Positions 45,660-54,875 of a stretch of DNA of 64,000 nt are shown piece after piece. A program made the position numbers and the translations under genes. The notes beneath the pieces were generated by a model. The model searched no databases and had not been told where the DNA came from. It saw nothing but the letters and a program-made list of their open reading frames with translations. The DNA is from Gemmatimonadaceae bacterium (GTDB taxonomy: Bacteria; Gemmatimonadota; Gemmatimonadetes; Gemmatimonadales; Gemmatimonadaceae): positions 1 through 64,000 of the forward strand of contig JADZDM010000025.1 in the NCBI GenBank assembly GCA_020851035.1, given 5' to 3'. How positions within the stretch are numbered: position 1 is the stretch's first letter; each line of letters starts with the position of its first letter.

Positions 45660-46724
45660 ATGGCGACAATTCCCCCTGTGCAGGCGGCGCGACCGTCCGT
45701 CCGCTTCGTGGTCGTGGTGGCCGTCATGGTGTGCACGGCCTACCTCTCGGTGTTCACCGCCGACGCGCACCAGGTCACCGTGAGCATCGTCCTCGATGCC
45801 GTGGCCAACACGCTGGCGCTCGCACTGGTGGCGCTGGGTGTGCGCTGGTTCACGGATCGGGTGCCGTGGTCACGGGCGGGTGCGTGGTGGTTCCTGCCCG
45901 TGCATGTTCTCGCGGCCCTCGCGGCCGCGCAGCTCTCCGTCTGGGCCACCGCGACCGCGCTCGGCCTCGCCACCTGGGTGCAGACGTCGCAGTTCACGCC
46001 CACCTGGCTCGGCGGGCGCGGGCTGCACTGGCAGTTGTTCACCGTGGTGTTCGGCTACGCCGCCGTGGCGGGGAGCTGCTATGCGCTGCAGGTGGCGGCT
46101 GACGCGCATGACGCCCGAAGCCTGCGACAGGAGGCGGAACTGGCCCGCCTGCGCGCACGCCTCGATCCGCACGTGCTCCTGAACACGCTGCATTCGCTGG
46201 TCGAACTGCTGCGCAGTGACGATGCGGCGGCCGAGGAGGCGATCGAGCGGTTCGGGCGCGTGGTGCGCTACGTGAGTGCGCCGCGCGACGCGGCCGGTGA
46301 CCTCGTGCCGCTGCAGGACGAGTGGTCGCACCTCGAAGACTACCTGCACCTCGAGCAGCTGCGACTCGGTGACCGGCTGCAGGTCGTGCTGCGGCTCGAC
46401 GACGCGGTGTCCGGCGTGCGGATTCCCGCCGGCTCGCTGCAACCGCTGGTGGAGAACGCCATCGTCCACGGGATCGGGCCGCGTCCCGGCCCTGGATGTG
46501 TGTCGGTGCATGCGACGCAGGACGGCCGCGACCTGCGCATCACGGTGGCCGACGACGGGGTGGGCACGACGGTCCCCGCGACGCCGGGATCGGGGAGCGG
46601 CCTGTCGCTGGTGCAGGCGCGGTTGCGGGCGTACTTCGGCACGCTCGGCAGCCTGCGCTGGGGGCCGGCCGCGGGTGGGCTGGGGTGGCAGGTGTCGCTG
46701 CGCTTGCCGGTCACGACGACATGA
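45660..46724 (+). CDS. LytS-type sensor histidine kinase
   Basis: A protein of 354 residues with four membrane segments in the first 150. The kinase domain has LDPHVLLNTLHSLVELL with the phospho-accepting His, LQPLVENAIVHGI (N-box) and VADDGVG (G-box). This is the His_kinase family of LytS/YehU sensors. The stimulus is unknown. It starts at ATG 45660, and its stop overlaps the response regulator start (ATGA). Confidence 0.88.
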   Translation: MATIPPVQAARPSVRFVVVVAVMVCTAYLSVFTADAHQVTVSIVLDAVANTLALALVALGVRWFTDRVPWSRAGAWWFLPVHVLAALAAAQLSVWATATALGLATWVQTSQFTPTWLGGRGLHWQLFTVVFGYAAVAGSCYALQVAADAHDARSLRQEAELARLRARLDPHVLLNTLHSLVELLRSDDAAAEEAIERFGRVVRYVSAPRDAAGDLVPLQDEWSHLEDYLHLEQLRLGDRLQVVLRLDDAVSGVRIPAGSLQPLVENAIVHGIGPRPGPGCVSVHATQDGRDLRITVADDGVGTTVPATPGSGSGLSLVQARLRAYFGTLGSLRWGPAAGGLGWQVSLRLPVTTT

Positions 46725-47497
46725 CGGCCGACGTGTTGCGTGTGGCGATCGCCGAGGACGAGCCGCTGGCGCGACGCGCCCTGCGCCGGATGCTGCAGGA
46801 GGATCCCGCCGTCACACTGGTGGCGGAAGTGCACGACGTGCCGGCGCTTGCGGCGCTGCTGCGGACGACGCCGGCACTCGACGTGTTGTTCGCGGACGTC
46901 CGCATGCCTGGCGGGACGGTGTTCGACTGCCTGCCGCTGCTTTCGCCCGACATCCTCGTGGTGTTCACGACGGCGCACGCGGAGCATGCGGCAACCGCGT
47001 TCGACCTCGATGCGGTGGACTACCTGCGCAAGCCCTTCGGGGCACGGCGCGTGCACGAGGCGCTCGAGCGGATCCGGCGGCGGCGCCAGTCGATACCGGC
47101 GCGCACCGAGGCGGGTGGACACCTGCTCGTGCGCGTGGGTGTGCGTGACGTGCCGGTGCGGCTGGCGAGTGTGTGGCGCTTCGAGGGGGCGGATGACTGT
47201 GTGCGCGTGGTGACGGCCGATCGCACCTTGCTGCATTCGACCACGCTGCACGAACTCGAGCGCGCGCTGGCGTCGGAGGGTTTCCTGCGTATCCACCGCC
47301 GGCACCTCGTGAACACCGGCGCGATCCGGGCGCTGGTGCCGCACGATGCGCACCGGCTCGCAATTGAACTGCCCAACGGCAAGCGTGTCGTCGCCAGCCG
47401 TCGTGGCACGGCAGTGCTGCGCGCGTGGTCGCGCAGTGCGGCGGGCCGTGGCGGCGCGGATCAGCCGGGTGGTGGTGCCGGTGGCACGCGTAGTTGA
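46721..47497 (+). CDS. LytTR response regulator
   Basis: A protein of 258 residues. The receiver domain (about 5-120) has IAEDEPLARRAL and the phospho-Asp in FADVRMPGG. The DNA-binding LytTR domain (about 140-240) has RFEGADDCVRVVT, GFLRIHRRHLVN and LPNGKRVVASRR. It is coupled by ATGA to the LytS kinase. Its last 37 nt overlap the 3' end of the convergent amidohydrolase gene. Confidence 0.9.
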   Translation: MTADVLRVAIAEDEPLARRALRRMLQEDPAVTLVAEVHDVPALAALLRTTPALDVLFADVRMPGGTVFDCLPLLSPDILVVFTTAHAEHAATAFDLDAVDYLRKPFGARRVHEALERIRRRRQSIPARTEAGGHLLVRVGVRDVPVRLASVWRFEGADDCVRVVTADRTLLHSTTLHELERALASEGFLRIHRRHLVNTGAIRALVPHDAHRLAIELPNGKRVVASRRGTAVLRAWSRSAAGRGGADQPGGGAGGTRS

Positions 47498-48837
47498 ACG
47501 CCCTGCTTGAAACGTTCCTGGATGTCCAGCAGGCATGACTCGCGTGCCAGGGGATTGCAGCCGAGGATCAGGAAGCTCGCCTCGTAGCCCGGGCGCAGCA
47601 CACCGATGCGCCGGCCGGGGAAGATGGCCTGCGGCGTGGTCACGGCGCGCAGCCGGAGCAGGCTCGCCGCGTCGCCTCGCAGCACCTCGTTCAACGCCGT
47701 CGCGTCACGCACGATGATGTCGGCGTCGGAGTACGTGTCGGACCCGGTGATGAGCCGCGCCCCGAAGCGCTGCAGCAGGCGGATGTTCGCCTCGAACACC
47801 GTGCGCACGCGCCGTTGCGCTGCCGTGTCGCGCGCGCCGCCGCGGGCGAGCCCGATGGTGGTCACGACAGGGATGCCTGAACGGCCGATGCGGCGGGCCA
47901 GCGCCTCCGAGAGCCGGTAGCGATCGAGCGTGCTGTCCGCCGCGCTGCCCGCGCCGTAGCCCGGCACGTGTGCGAGTCCGTCGATGCCGCCGTCCATCGC
48001 GAGCTGCGCATCGTACGCCGTCTCGACGTGGGCCCAGACCCGGCGCCCCATGGCGTGGGCGGAATCGACCAGCGGGCGCACGACTTCGGTGGCGAGGCCG
48101 TAGCTGCCCGCTGCGGTGGAGTCGGTGGCGATGGTGCGACGATGTTCGGTGTCGAGCAGCATCAGCTTGAGGATCGGCACCGTGTCGCGTCGCAGCCGTC
48201 GCACGAGCGCCGGCAACTGCGGCAGGCTGTCGAGGGTGAGGTAGACGTCACCTTCCCGCGCGCGGCTCCGCGCCGCCTGCAGCCGCTGGGCCGGCTCGGC
48301 CGGGAAGGGCATGCGGAAGAGACCGAGCGATTCGTAGAGCAGCTGCGGGTGCCCGCCGTACGCGGTGATGGGCGTATTCGCGAACACCGCATCCAGACCG
48401 GCCGGCGTGTTCACCTCGGCCAGGATCTCGCGTCGTCCGGCGCGGCTGTTGCCAAGCACCTGCACGTAGAAGACGCCACCACGGAGGTACATGTCGCGGA
48501 TGGTGGCGAAGTTGAAGCGGGCGTCTGGGCTGTGCGTGTGCGCGTCAGCGTAGGGCGGCACCACGAAGCGGCCCTGCATGGGGACGACGCTGTCGGCGGG
48601 CTGTCGGGGTCGGGTGACGAACAGTCCGTTGCGGACGAAGCGGGAGCCTGTGGTGAACGTCACACCGTCGAACCAGCGGGCGTTGCGGTATTCGGTGGTG
48701 CGGGTGGTGCGGGTGGTGTCAGGTGCGGCCTGCGCGCCGGCGGGGAGTGCCGGGAGGGCCGGGAGGGCCAGGAGGGCGAGCAGCAGGAGCAGTCGCAGGC
48801 GCAGGCGCAGGCGTCGGGCGAGGGTGTGCGAGGGCAT
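47461..48837 (-). CDS. Exported amidohydrolase-family protein
   Basis: A protein of 458 residues with a strongly hydrophobic, Leu-rich signal peptide ([19 protein letters not shown]) ending near AGAQA. The metal motif is YADAHTHSP, and RVWAHVETAYDAQLA and LITGSDTY supply later metal or catalytic residues. It probably hydrolyses an amide or ester in the periplasm. The substrate is unknown. The 3' end overlaps the LytTR gene by 37 nt. The 218 nt upstream hold only likely promoter sequence. Confidence 0.82.
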   Translation of the reverse strand: MPSHTLARRLRLRLRLLLLLALLALPALPALPAGAQAAPDTTRTTRTTEYRNARWFDGVTFTTGSRFVRNGLFVTRPRQPADSVVPMQGRFVVPPYADAHTHSPDARFNFATIRDMYLRGGVFYVQVLGNSRAGRREILAEVNTPAGLDAVFANTPITAYGGHPQLLYESLGLFRMPFPAEPAQRLQAARSRAREGDVYLTLDSLPQLPALVRRLRRDTVPILKLMLLDTEHRRTIATDSTAAGSYGLATEVVRPLVDSAHAMGRRVWAHVETAYDAQLAMDGGIDGLAHVPGYGAGSAADSTLDRYRLSEALARRIGRSGIPVVTTIGLARGGARDTAAQRRVRTVFEANIRLLQRFGARLITGSDTYSDADIIVRDATALNEVLRGDAASLLRLRAVTTPQAIFPGRRIGVLRPGYEASFLILGCNPLARESCLLDIQERFKQGVQLRVPPAPPPG

Positions 48838-49055
48838 GCCGGAAGCTGGACGCGCGCGCGGTCCGGCGCCGGTGGGGGCGGTGGCCGGCGCCGGTCAGGG
48901 GGCCAGTTGGTCCGGTGGGTGGGCATCGCATTGGACCATCTCTGGCCCCATGACGCGCGTGCAGACCGCACTGACTCAACGGAACGTGACGGAATGTGTA
49001 TGGCTGTTCGCCAGTGACGACGTCACGACGGTGCGGGTGCCCGCCTTGATCGCCA

Positions 49056-49772
49056 TCACCTGCTCGGACAGCACCGGCACGACGTGGGTGTGCGTCGCGT
49101 CGCCACCGAACGACAGCGACACGTCGGCGCCGGCACCGACGTGCCCCGACGCCGGCGCAGCCGCACCACGCCGAGCAGCCCCAATCCGGTTCCCAGCAGT
49201 GCGTACGTCGACGGTTCAGGGACGACGTCCATCGACTCGACGCGGATCGTCAGCGTCCCGCTCCCCCACGTGCCGTCCGGCGCGTTCGTGAAGTCGTCCA
49301 GTGTCTCGAAGAACTCGAACTGCAGCAGGCCATCGCCCAGCACGGAGAAGTCGGCGCCGGCCAGCACCAGGTCGAGCACACCGCCGGAATCGTAGCTCTT
49401 CGTCCCGGAGAAGGTGTCCAGTTCATCACCCACGAGGCCGAGCAATGCCGTGGCCGACGATCCGATCGCCACGTTCATGTGCGCGAGGAAGCTCGGCGCC
49501 GTCGCGGTCTGCGTGAAGCTCCAGCCCAGTCCAACGACGCGGGCGTTGGCACCCACGTTCAGCGTCCGGCGGACGTTCATCGGGTCACTGAACAATCCCC
49601 AGCTCTGGATGCCGCTCACGTCGAGGACGAAGTCCGTGGTGGTGGCCAGCGCGGCGGGCGGCACCGGTGGTGCAGGCGTGGATGCCTGTGCGGCGGCAAC
49701 CGGTGCAACGGCCACCAGTGCGAGTGCGGCATGGACGACTGCGCTGCGAATGCCGGCGATCTTCGGGTGCAT
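49056..49772 (-). CDS. PEP-CTERM sorting-domain protein
   Basis: A protein of 238 residues. The signal peptide ends near AAAQA. A jelly-roll-like body with few charged residues (GVLDLVLAGADFSVLGDGLL) follows. The sorting signal is VPEPSTYALLGTGLGLLG, then VRLRRRR. Unusually, about 29 residues (GTSVPAPTCRCRSVATRR and on, Cys/Arg-rich) continue past the basic cluster where PEP-CTERM proteins usually end. It is normally processed by exosortase and anchored or released at the cell surface; no exosortase gene is in the window. Confidence 0.8.
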   Translation of the reverse strand: MHPKIAGIRSAVVHAALALVAVAPVAAAQASTPAPPVPPAALATTTDFVLDVSGIQSWGLFSDPMNVRRTLNVGANARVVGLGWSFTQTATAPSFLAHMNVAIGSSATALLGLVGDELDTFSGTKSYDSGGVLDLVLAGADFSVLGDGLLQFEFFETLDDFTNAPDGTWGSGTLTIRVESMDVVPEPSTYALLGTGLGLLGVVRLRRRRGTSVPAPTCRCRSVATRRTPTSCRCCPSR

Positions 49773-49915
49773 GGATCGACCTCGGGGGAGAGAGGGAGAG
49801 TGGCGAGCGCTGGATGCTCCCTCTCTCTCGCCGAATCCGTCCGGAAGCGGAAATGCCCGGCGCGCTGGCCCGAGCGGGCTCGACTATGGCAAGCGCGAGC
49901 CCGACGTCCCGACTC

Positions 49916-52900
49916 TCAGCGCGCTCCTGCGGCCTGCAGCCGGGCGACGCGCGAGCGCACCTCGGCGGCTCGCGCCGCGACCGGCGGATCGGCGCCGTCC
50001 CACAGGCGCAGCAGCTGCCCGTAGGCCGCGATCGCAGCCGGCCGGTCCCCACGAGTCTCATGGCTCTCGCCCAGTCGCCAGAGCACATGCGCGAGCCAGA
50101 CCGGGTCGCTCGTGCCATACATCTTGTCCACGGTCCGGTAGCGCCGGTACCGCTCGTAGTACGTCGCCGCGGAATCGAACCGCGCGGCTGCGAAGTGTGC
50201 GTCCGCGGCAATGGCGTCGAGCCGGTCGGCCGACAGGCCGCTGCCGCCGGCCTGCTGTTGCCGCAGCAGCGTGAGCGCACTGTCCGGGTGCCCCGCGACC
50301 GTCGCGATGATCGCCCGCAGCGGCCGGATCAGGCCTGCGAAGCTCCGACGCGCCACGGTGTCGCGCAGCCGTTCCATCGAGTCCACCATCGCCCCGGCAA
50401 GGACCGGTCGCTTGGCAAACGCGTATCCGAGGGCAAGCGGGTAGTACGGACGATCCATCTCAGGCACCTGGTCCAGCGCATACCGCCGCCTCGCGCGCTC
50501 GATCACGGCGAGCGCCGAGTCGGGCTGGTCGAGCACACGCGCCAGCACGATGGCCTCGGAGGTTGCGTCCTCGAGCGCGAGCTGCGCCGGGGGGCTCCCG
50601 CTCATGGCGGCAGACTTCGCGCCGAGCGACGATGCGAGCGCCAGCTTGCCGCGCGTGGATGCGATCGCATTGCCGTTGATCAGTCCCATGAACTGTGCCG
50701 CGGGATTCCGGTCCTCGAGCTGCTGCTGCGCGACGCGTTCCGCCGCCGCGTAGTCACCGCGCAGCCACGGCAGCATCGGCTGCAGCGTGAGCAGGCGGGG
50801 CGAGAGCATGCCGGCGCGCATCGCCTGCGCCAGCCGGCCCTCCGCCTCCGCATCGCGCCCCTGCATGGCGAGCGCCGCGATCAGTGTCGCGGTCTCGTCG
50901 GCATCGAGCGAGTCGCGTGCTTCCGACGCCTGCAGCAGCTGCACGGCGCCGGCGTGGTCGTCCACGAACATCCGGAGCATCGCGAGCGGGCCGCGCACGC
51001 TGCCGGTGTCGCCGTAGATCATCGCCTGCCGATAGTACCGCTCTGCGGCCGCCGGATCGGCGCCGGCGCCGATGCCGAAGTGCTGTGCGGCCACGAACGC
51101 GGCTTCTGCCGGCGGCAGCTTGTCGCGCAGCCGGTAGGCCTGCGCGAGCGTCTGGGCCATGACGCTCCGAGGCGCACCCTCGGCGTACACCTCTGACAGC
51201 AGGACGTACGCCATCGCGAAGTTGCTGTCGAGCGCGATGGCCTCCTGCAGCAGCTGCATCGGGCGGGGGCTCCGCTCGCCACGCTGCAGAATTCCGCGCG
51301 CCTCGGAGTACTTCCGCAGCGCCTCGGGCGAAGTCGTCGTCACCCGCGGGAGCGACGGCGTTCCTGACACCAGGTCCTGGCGCTCGCCGAGTGCGACGCG
51401 AAGCTGTCGCACCATCGTGTCGGCGACGCTGAGCAGCGCCGTCGGTTCCCTCAGCGCGTGCTGCACACGGGCCAGCTCGCGTCCTGAATCGGCCGTCACG
51501 GCGCGCAGGGAGAGCTGGTAGCCCGTGGCCGTGCTGCCGATGATGTCGCCGCTGATCACGGTGGCGATCCCCTCGCGCTGCGCGAGCTCCCGCGCCCTGG
51601 CCACGTCGAGGGGCGTGCCCGGCATCACGGCCATCCGCCGCATCGCGTTCATCACGCGACGGTCGGTGAGGATGCCCATGGCCGGCGACTGCGCCATCGC
51701 CGCGCGGATGGCGTCCGTGAACATCATCGCCAGCACGCTGTCGCCGGCCGGCGCATCGAAGTCAGCGAGCACCACCGTGGTGCGCGGTGCAGCCGGTACG
51801 GCGTCCGGGGCAGCGGACGTCGTCCGGTACCACAGCGTCGCGCTCGCGATCATGATGCATGACGCCAGCGCCAGCTGCGAGCGCCGGTACCACGACGGTG
51901 GAGTGACAGGCGGCTGTGCCGCGCCGGGTGCAGGGGCTGGTTCGGCGGCGGTTGACGCGGCGGTCGTCGACGCGGACGTCGTCGTAGCGGCGGGCGTTGA
52001 CGCGGCAGCCGTGACCATCGGTGTCGGAAGCGGCGTGCGATTTGTCAGCGCATCCACCAGTTCCGCCGCCGTCGGCCGATCCGCGCTCACCTTCCGCAGG
52101 CAGCGCATGACGAGATCGGCGAGCAGCGGGTCAGCATGCGGCGCCTTCGACAGGAGCGGAACGGGCGTCTCGTGGAGATGGCGCGCCACGATCTCGGGCC
52201 CGGAGCCTCCGGTGAACGGTGGGCGCCCGGCGAGCAGTTCGTAGGCCAGGATGCCGAACGCGTACACGTCCGCGCCAGCAGCCACGTTGGCGTCGCCGAG
52301 TACCTGCTCGGGCGCCATGTACGCGGGAGTGCCGATGGCGATGCCGGTGACAGTGTGCACCGTCTCGGGCAGCTCCGGCGTCGAGGCGGAGAGCGCCTTC
52401 GCGATGCCGAAGTCGGCCACCATCGCGCGGCCGTCGTCGGCCAGCAGGACGTTGTCCGGCTTGATGTCGCGATGCACCACACCCTGTGCATGGGCGAACG
52501 CGAGGGCGCTCGCGACTTCCTGCAGGATGCGGTGGGACACCTCGGGCGCCGGCGGCCCGCCCGCCTCGAGTTTCCGTCGCAGCGATCCGCCGGACACCAG
52601 CGGCATCACGTAGTACGCGTGGCCGTCAGCCTGCCCCGCGTCATACAGCGGAATGATGTTGGGGTGCGACAGGTTCGCCGCGATGCGCACTTCGCGCAGG
52701 AAGCGGTCGCGGCCCGACGCGGACGCCAGGTGGCTGTGCAGCACCTTCACGGCGACGTCGCGTCGCGTGGTCGGGTCGTGCGCGCGGTACACGGTCGCGG
52801 CGCCGCCCGCCCCCAGCGCTTCGTGCATGACGTACCGCGCCCCGATGCTGGGAGGCACCGGCCGCGCGTCCGGGAGCAGGGCAGGGAACTGCTCGGCCGC

Positions 52901-53107
52901 GGTCGAGTCCAGCAGGTCACCGCTGGACAGGGCGTGCGCCAGCAGGGCGTTCACGTCGGCCGCCAGTTCCGGCTGGTCACTGCACTGCTGTGCGATGTAG
53001 GCGTCGCGCGCGTGGGGCGGCAGGTCGAGCACCGCCTCCAGGATCGGGGCCGCGAGCCGCCAGCGTTCCGGGGTGATCGACGCGCCTGAGCCATCACTCG
53101 CAATCAT
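49916..53107 (-). CDS. Membrane Ser/Thr kinase with a C-terminal TPR-like region
   Basis: A protein of 1063 residues. A helical N-terminal part (1-90) precedes the kinase domain (about 92-360), with the Gly loop LGAGGAATVYR (99-106), Lys 121 in VAVKVL, HRDIKPDNVLL, DFGIAKA and APEQV. An Ala/Thr-rich linker leads to one membrane segment (LALASCIMIASATLWY, near 410). The rest is helical, with repeat units resembling TPR (AEGRLAQAMRAGML, YYRQAMIYGDTG). It probably phosphorylates the ECF sigma factor encoded immediately upstream, 13 nt away, as shown for other ECF-kinase pairs. Confidence 0.9.
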   Translation of the reverse strand: MIASDGSGASITPERWRLAAPILEAVLDLPPHARDAYIAQQCSDQPELAADVNALLAHALSSGDLLDSTAAEQFPALLPDARPVPPSIGARYVMHEALGAGGAATVYRAHDPTTRRDVAVKVLHSHLASASGRDRFLREVRIAANLSHPNIIPLYDAGQADGHAYYVMPLVSGGSLRRKLEAGGPPAPEVSHRILQEVASALAFAHAQGVVHRDIKPDNVLLADDGRAMVADFGIAKALSASTPELPETVHTVTGIAIGTPAYMAPEQVLGDANVAAGADVYAFGILAYELLAGRPPFTGGSGPEIVARHLHETPVPLLSKAPHADPLLADLVMRCLRKVSADRPTAAELVDALTNRTPLPTPMVTAAASTPAATTTSASTTAASTAAEPAPAPGAAQPPVTPPSWYRRSQLALASCIMIASATLWYRTTSAAPDAVPAAPRTTVVLADFDAPAGDSVLAMMFTDAIRAAMAQSPAMGILTDRRVMNAMRRMAVMPGTPLDVARARELAQREGIATVISGDIIGSTATGYQLSLRAVTADSGRELARVQHALREPTALLSVADTMVRQLRVALGERQDLVSGTPSLPRVTTTSPEALRKYSEARGILQRGERSPRPMQLLQEAIALDSNFAMAYVLLSEVYAEGAPRSVMAQTLAQAYRLRDKLPPAEAAFVAAQHFGIGAGADPAAAERYYRQAMIYGDTGSVRGPLAMLRMFVDDHAGAVQLLQASEARDSLDADETATLIAALAMQGRDAEAEGRLAQAMRAGMLSPRLLTLQPMLPWLRGDYAAAERVAQQQLEDRNPAAQFMGLINGNAIASTRGKLALASSLGAKSAAMSGSPPAQLALEDATSEAIVLARVLDQPDSALAVIERARRRYALDQVPEMDRPYYPLALGYAFAKRPVLAGAMVDSMERLRDTVARRSFAGLIRPLRAIIATVAGHPDSALTLLRQQQAGGSGLSADRLDAIAADAHFAAARFDSAATYYERYRRYRTVDKMYGTSDPVWLAHVLWRLGESHETRGDRPAAIAAYGQLLRLWDGADPPVAARAAEVRSRVARLQAAGAR

Positions 53108-53120
53108 GTCGGGCCTCCGG

Positions 53121-53672
53121 TCAGTGGGTCAGCCAGGTGCGCAGCAGTGCCCGCGCCTTCACCCAGTCCGACCGGATGGTGCGCGACGTGACGCCGAGTG
53201 CGAGCGCCGTCTCCTCCTCGGTCAGTCCGCCGAAGAACCGGCAGACGACCACGCGCTCGAGGCGCGGGTCGAAGCGCTCGAGCCGGTCGATAGCGTCATC
53301 GAGCGCGATCGCCATCTCGCACTGGGCGTCCACGGACGCCATCTCGTCGTCGAGTGTGACCTGCAGTGCCGCGCCGCCGCGCTTGTCGCGCAGGTGTGCG
53401 CGGGCCTTGTCGAGCATGATCTGGCGCATGGCGGCGGAGGCCAGCGCGTAGAAGTGGCTGCGGCTGGTGACGTCGAGACCGCCCTCGTGGAAGAGCTTGA
53501 GGTACATCTCGTGGACGAGCGAGGTGGCGCCGATCTGGGCGTGCTCGGGTCGGACGCGGCGTGCGGCGATGCGGTGGAGGGCGTCGTAGACCAGGGGCAT
53601 GACGCGGGCGGCGGCGGCGGCGTCGCCGGCGTTGGCCTTCAGGAGCAGGTCGGTGATTGCCTCGTCGTCCAT
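53121..53672 (-). CDS. ECF-type sigma factor
   Basis: A protein of 183 residues. Region 2 contains IGATSLVHEMYLKLFHEGG and SRSHFYALASAAMRQIMLD; region 4 has RVVVCRFFGGLTEEETALAL and RTIRSDWVKARALL. The layout resembles sigma factors paired with Ser/Thr kinases in Acidobacteria, Planctomycetes and Gemmatimonadota. The kinase gene follows 13 nt downstream. The 184 nt upstream show no gene and end in a terminal-inverted-repeat element. Confidence 0.9.
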   Translation of the reverse strand: MDDEAITDLLLKANAGDAAAAARVMPLVYDALHRIAARRVRPEHAQIGATSLVHEMYLKLFHEGGLDVTSRSHFYALASAAMRQIMLDKARAHLRDKRGGAALQVTLDDEMASVDAQCEMAIALDDAIDRLERFDPRLERVVVCRFFGGLTEEETALALGVTSRTIRSDWVKARALLRTWLTH

Positions 53673-53856
53673 GGCGGCGGGGGCGGCTCGGGTCGGGGGC
53701 CAGCGCGGGGGCTATGGGCGGGGTGGGTCAAATTGGCTGCGCGGAATCGGGGGGCGCAACCACACCGGGGCCGTTCACGAGAACTGGTACGTTTTGGAGC
53801 GCAGGCGCCCGGCGCTTGCCAGGGCAGGTAGGTCCCACCACGCCGGCATCGCGGGC

Positions 53857-54050
53857 TTTCGGTGACACTGCACTCATTGCTCTGATTTGATTCGACCGGT
53901 GACAGCCGGGACAGGTGTGGAACTGCCGCACATCCGGGCGCGGACGCCGCGTCGTCGGTGCGGTGTCGTCAGTGGCAACTGACGCGGGCTGCGGCGACGA
54001 CTGGCACCGACCTGATCCTTCAGCTGCAATGAGTGCACTGTCACCGATTT
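53857..54050. repeat. Terminal-inverted-repeat element A (about 194 bp)
   Basis: The left end reads TTTCGGTGACACTGCACTCA and then TTGC; the right end reads GCTGCAATGAGTGCACTGTC and then ACCG, its reverse complement with few mismatches over about 22 bp. The interior is closely similar to element B (58424-58617) in both length and sequence, including TTGATTCGACC, GTGACAGCC and CGTCGTCGGT. A diverged extra end (CAATGCGTACACTGTCACAG) follows at about 54053-54074. No gene was found inside. Confidence 0.9.
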
Positions 54051-54193
54051 GTATGCAATGCGTACACTGTCACAGATTTGCCCGGCGTGCGTGAAAATGG
54101 TGACGCATCCAGGGGGCCGCGGACGTACGTTCGGGCCGACGGACCTCGGCGCTCGTGGCGAGCGCGATGCACGTCACCCCGTGGAGCGGAGCC

Positions 54194-54772
54194 ATGGCGC
54201 GATTCGTGTACATGACGTCAGAGCAGCTCGCGCTGCATCCAGTGCCGCACAAGCGCACGGAACTGGTGCGCGGGCGATTGGTGGTGCGGGAACCTGCGAA
54301 GCGGCGGCACGGGGCGGTGGCGGCGCGGGTGCTGACCGCCATCGGCACCTACCTCGAGACCAACCCCATCGGCGAGGTGTACGGTGCGGAGACGGGCTTC
54401 ACGCTGTTCCGGCACCCTGACACCGTGCGCGCCCCGGATGCCGCGTACCTGCGGACCGATCGCATACCGACGGAGGAGTGCGTCGGCTTCGACGAAGTTG
54501 CGCCCGACCTGGTGGTCGAGGTGCTCTCACCCGGCGATCGGACGCGGATGGTGCAGGCAAAGGTGGCCGACTGGCTGCGGGCCGGGACGCGCCTCGTGTG
54601 GCTGATCGATCCGCGGCGGCGGGCGGGGGCGGTGCACCGGGCTGATGGATCCGTGACGGTGCTCACCGAGGGAGACGCATTCCACGGCGAGGACGTGCTG
54701 CCGGGGTTCAGCGTGTCGCTGCAACGTCTCCTGGCTCGGCCGGGTGGATTGCGGGACAGTCCGGACGGGTGA
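54194..54772 (+). CDS. Uma2-family (DUF820) putative endonuclease
   Basis: A protein of 192 residues. The Uma2 family belongs to the PD-(D/E)XK nuclease-fold group; GRLVVREPAKRRHGAVAARV, DAAYLRTDRIP, PDLVVEVLSPGDRT (with Glu-Val) and KVADWLRAGTRLVWLIDP match. The substrate is unknown. The start is the ATG with GGAGCGGAG upstream; a longer frame begins at 54155. The gene is bracketed by element A before and element C after, 8 nt from its stop. Confidence 0.82.
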   Translation: MARFVYMTSEQLALHPVPHKRTELVRGRLVVREPAKRRHGAVAARVLTAIGTYLETNPIGEVYGAETGFTLFRHPDTVRAPDAAYLRTDRIPTEECVGFDEVAPDLVVEVLSPGDRTRMVQAKVADWLRAGTRLVWLIDPRRRAGAVHRADGSVTVLTEGDAFHGEDVLPGFSVSLQRLLARPGGLRDSPDG

Positions 54773-54780
54773 CGCGGTGG

Positions 54781-54868
54781 GGTTTCGGTGACAGTGCACG
54801 CATTGCACTGATTCGGTTGGACCGCGGATCATTCGGCTGCAATGAGTGCACTGTCACCGGTTTGCACT
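54781..54868. repeat. Terminal-inverted-repeat element C (short form, about 85 bp)
   Basis: Left end TTTCGGTGACAGTGCACGCA, then TTGCACTGATT; right end TGCAATGAGTGCACTGTCAC, then CG. The interior is only about 28 bp, so this looks like an internal-deletion form of elements A and B. GTGACAGTGCACTGTCAC, which the two ends resemble when joined, is itself a palindrome. Confidence 0.88.
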
Positions 54869-54875
54869 GTTTCGC

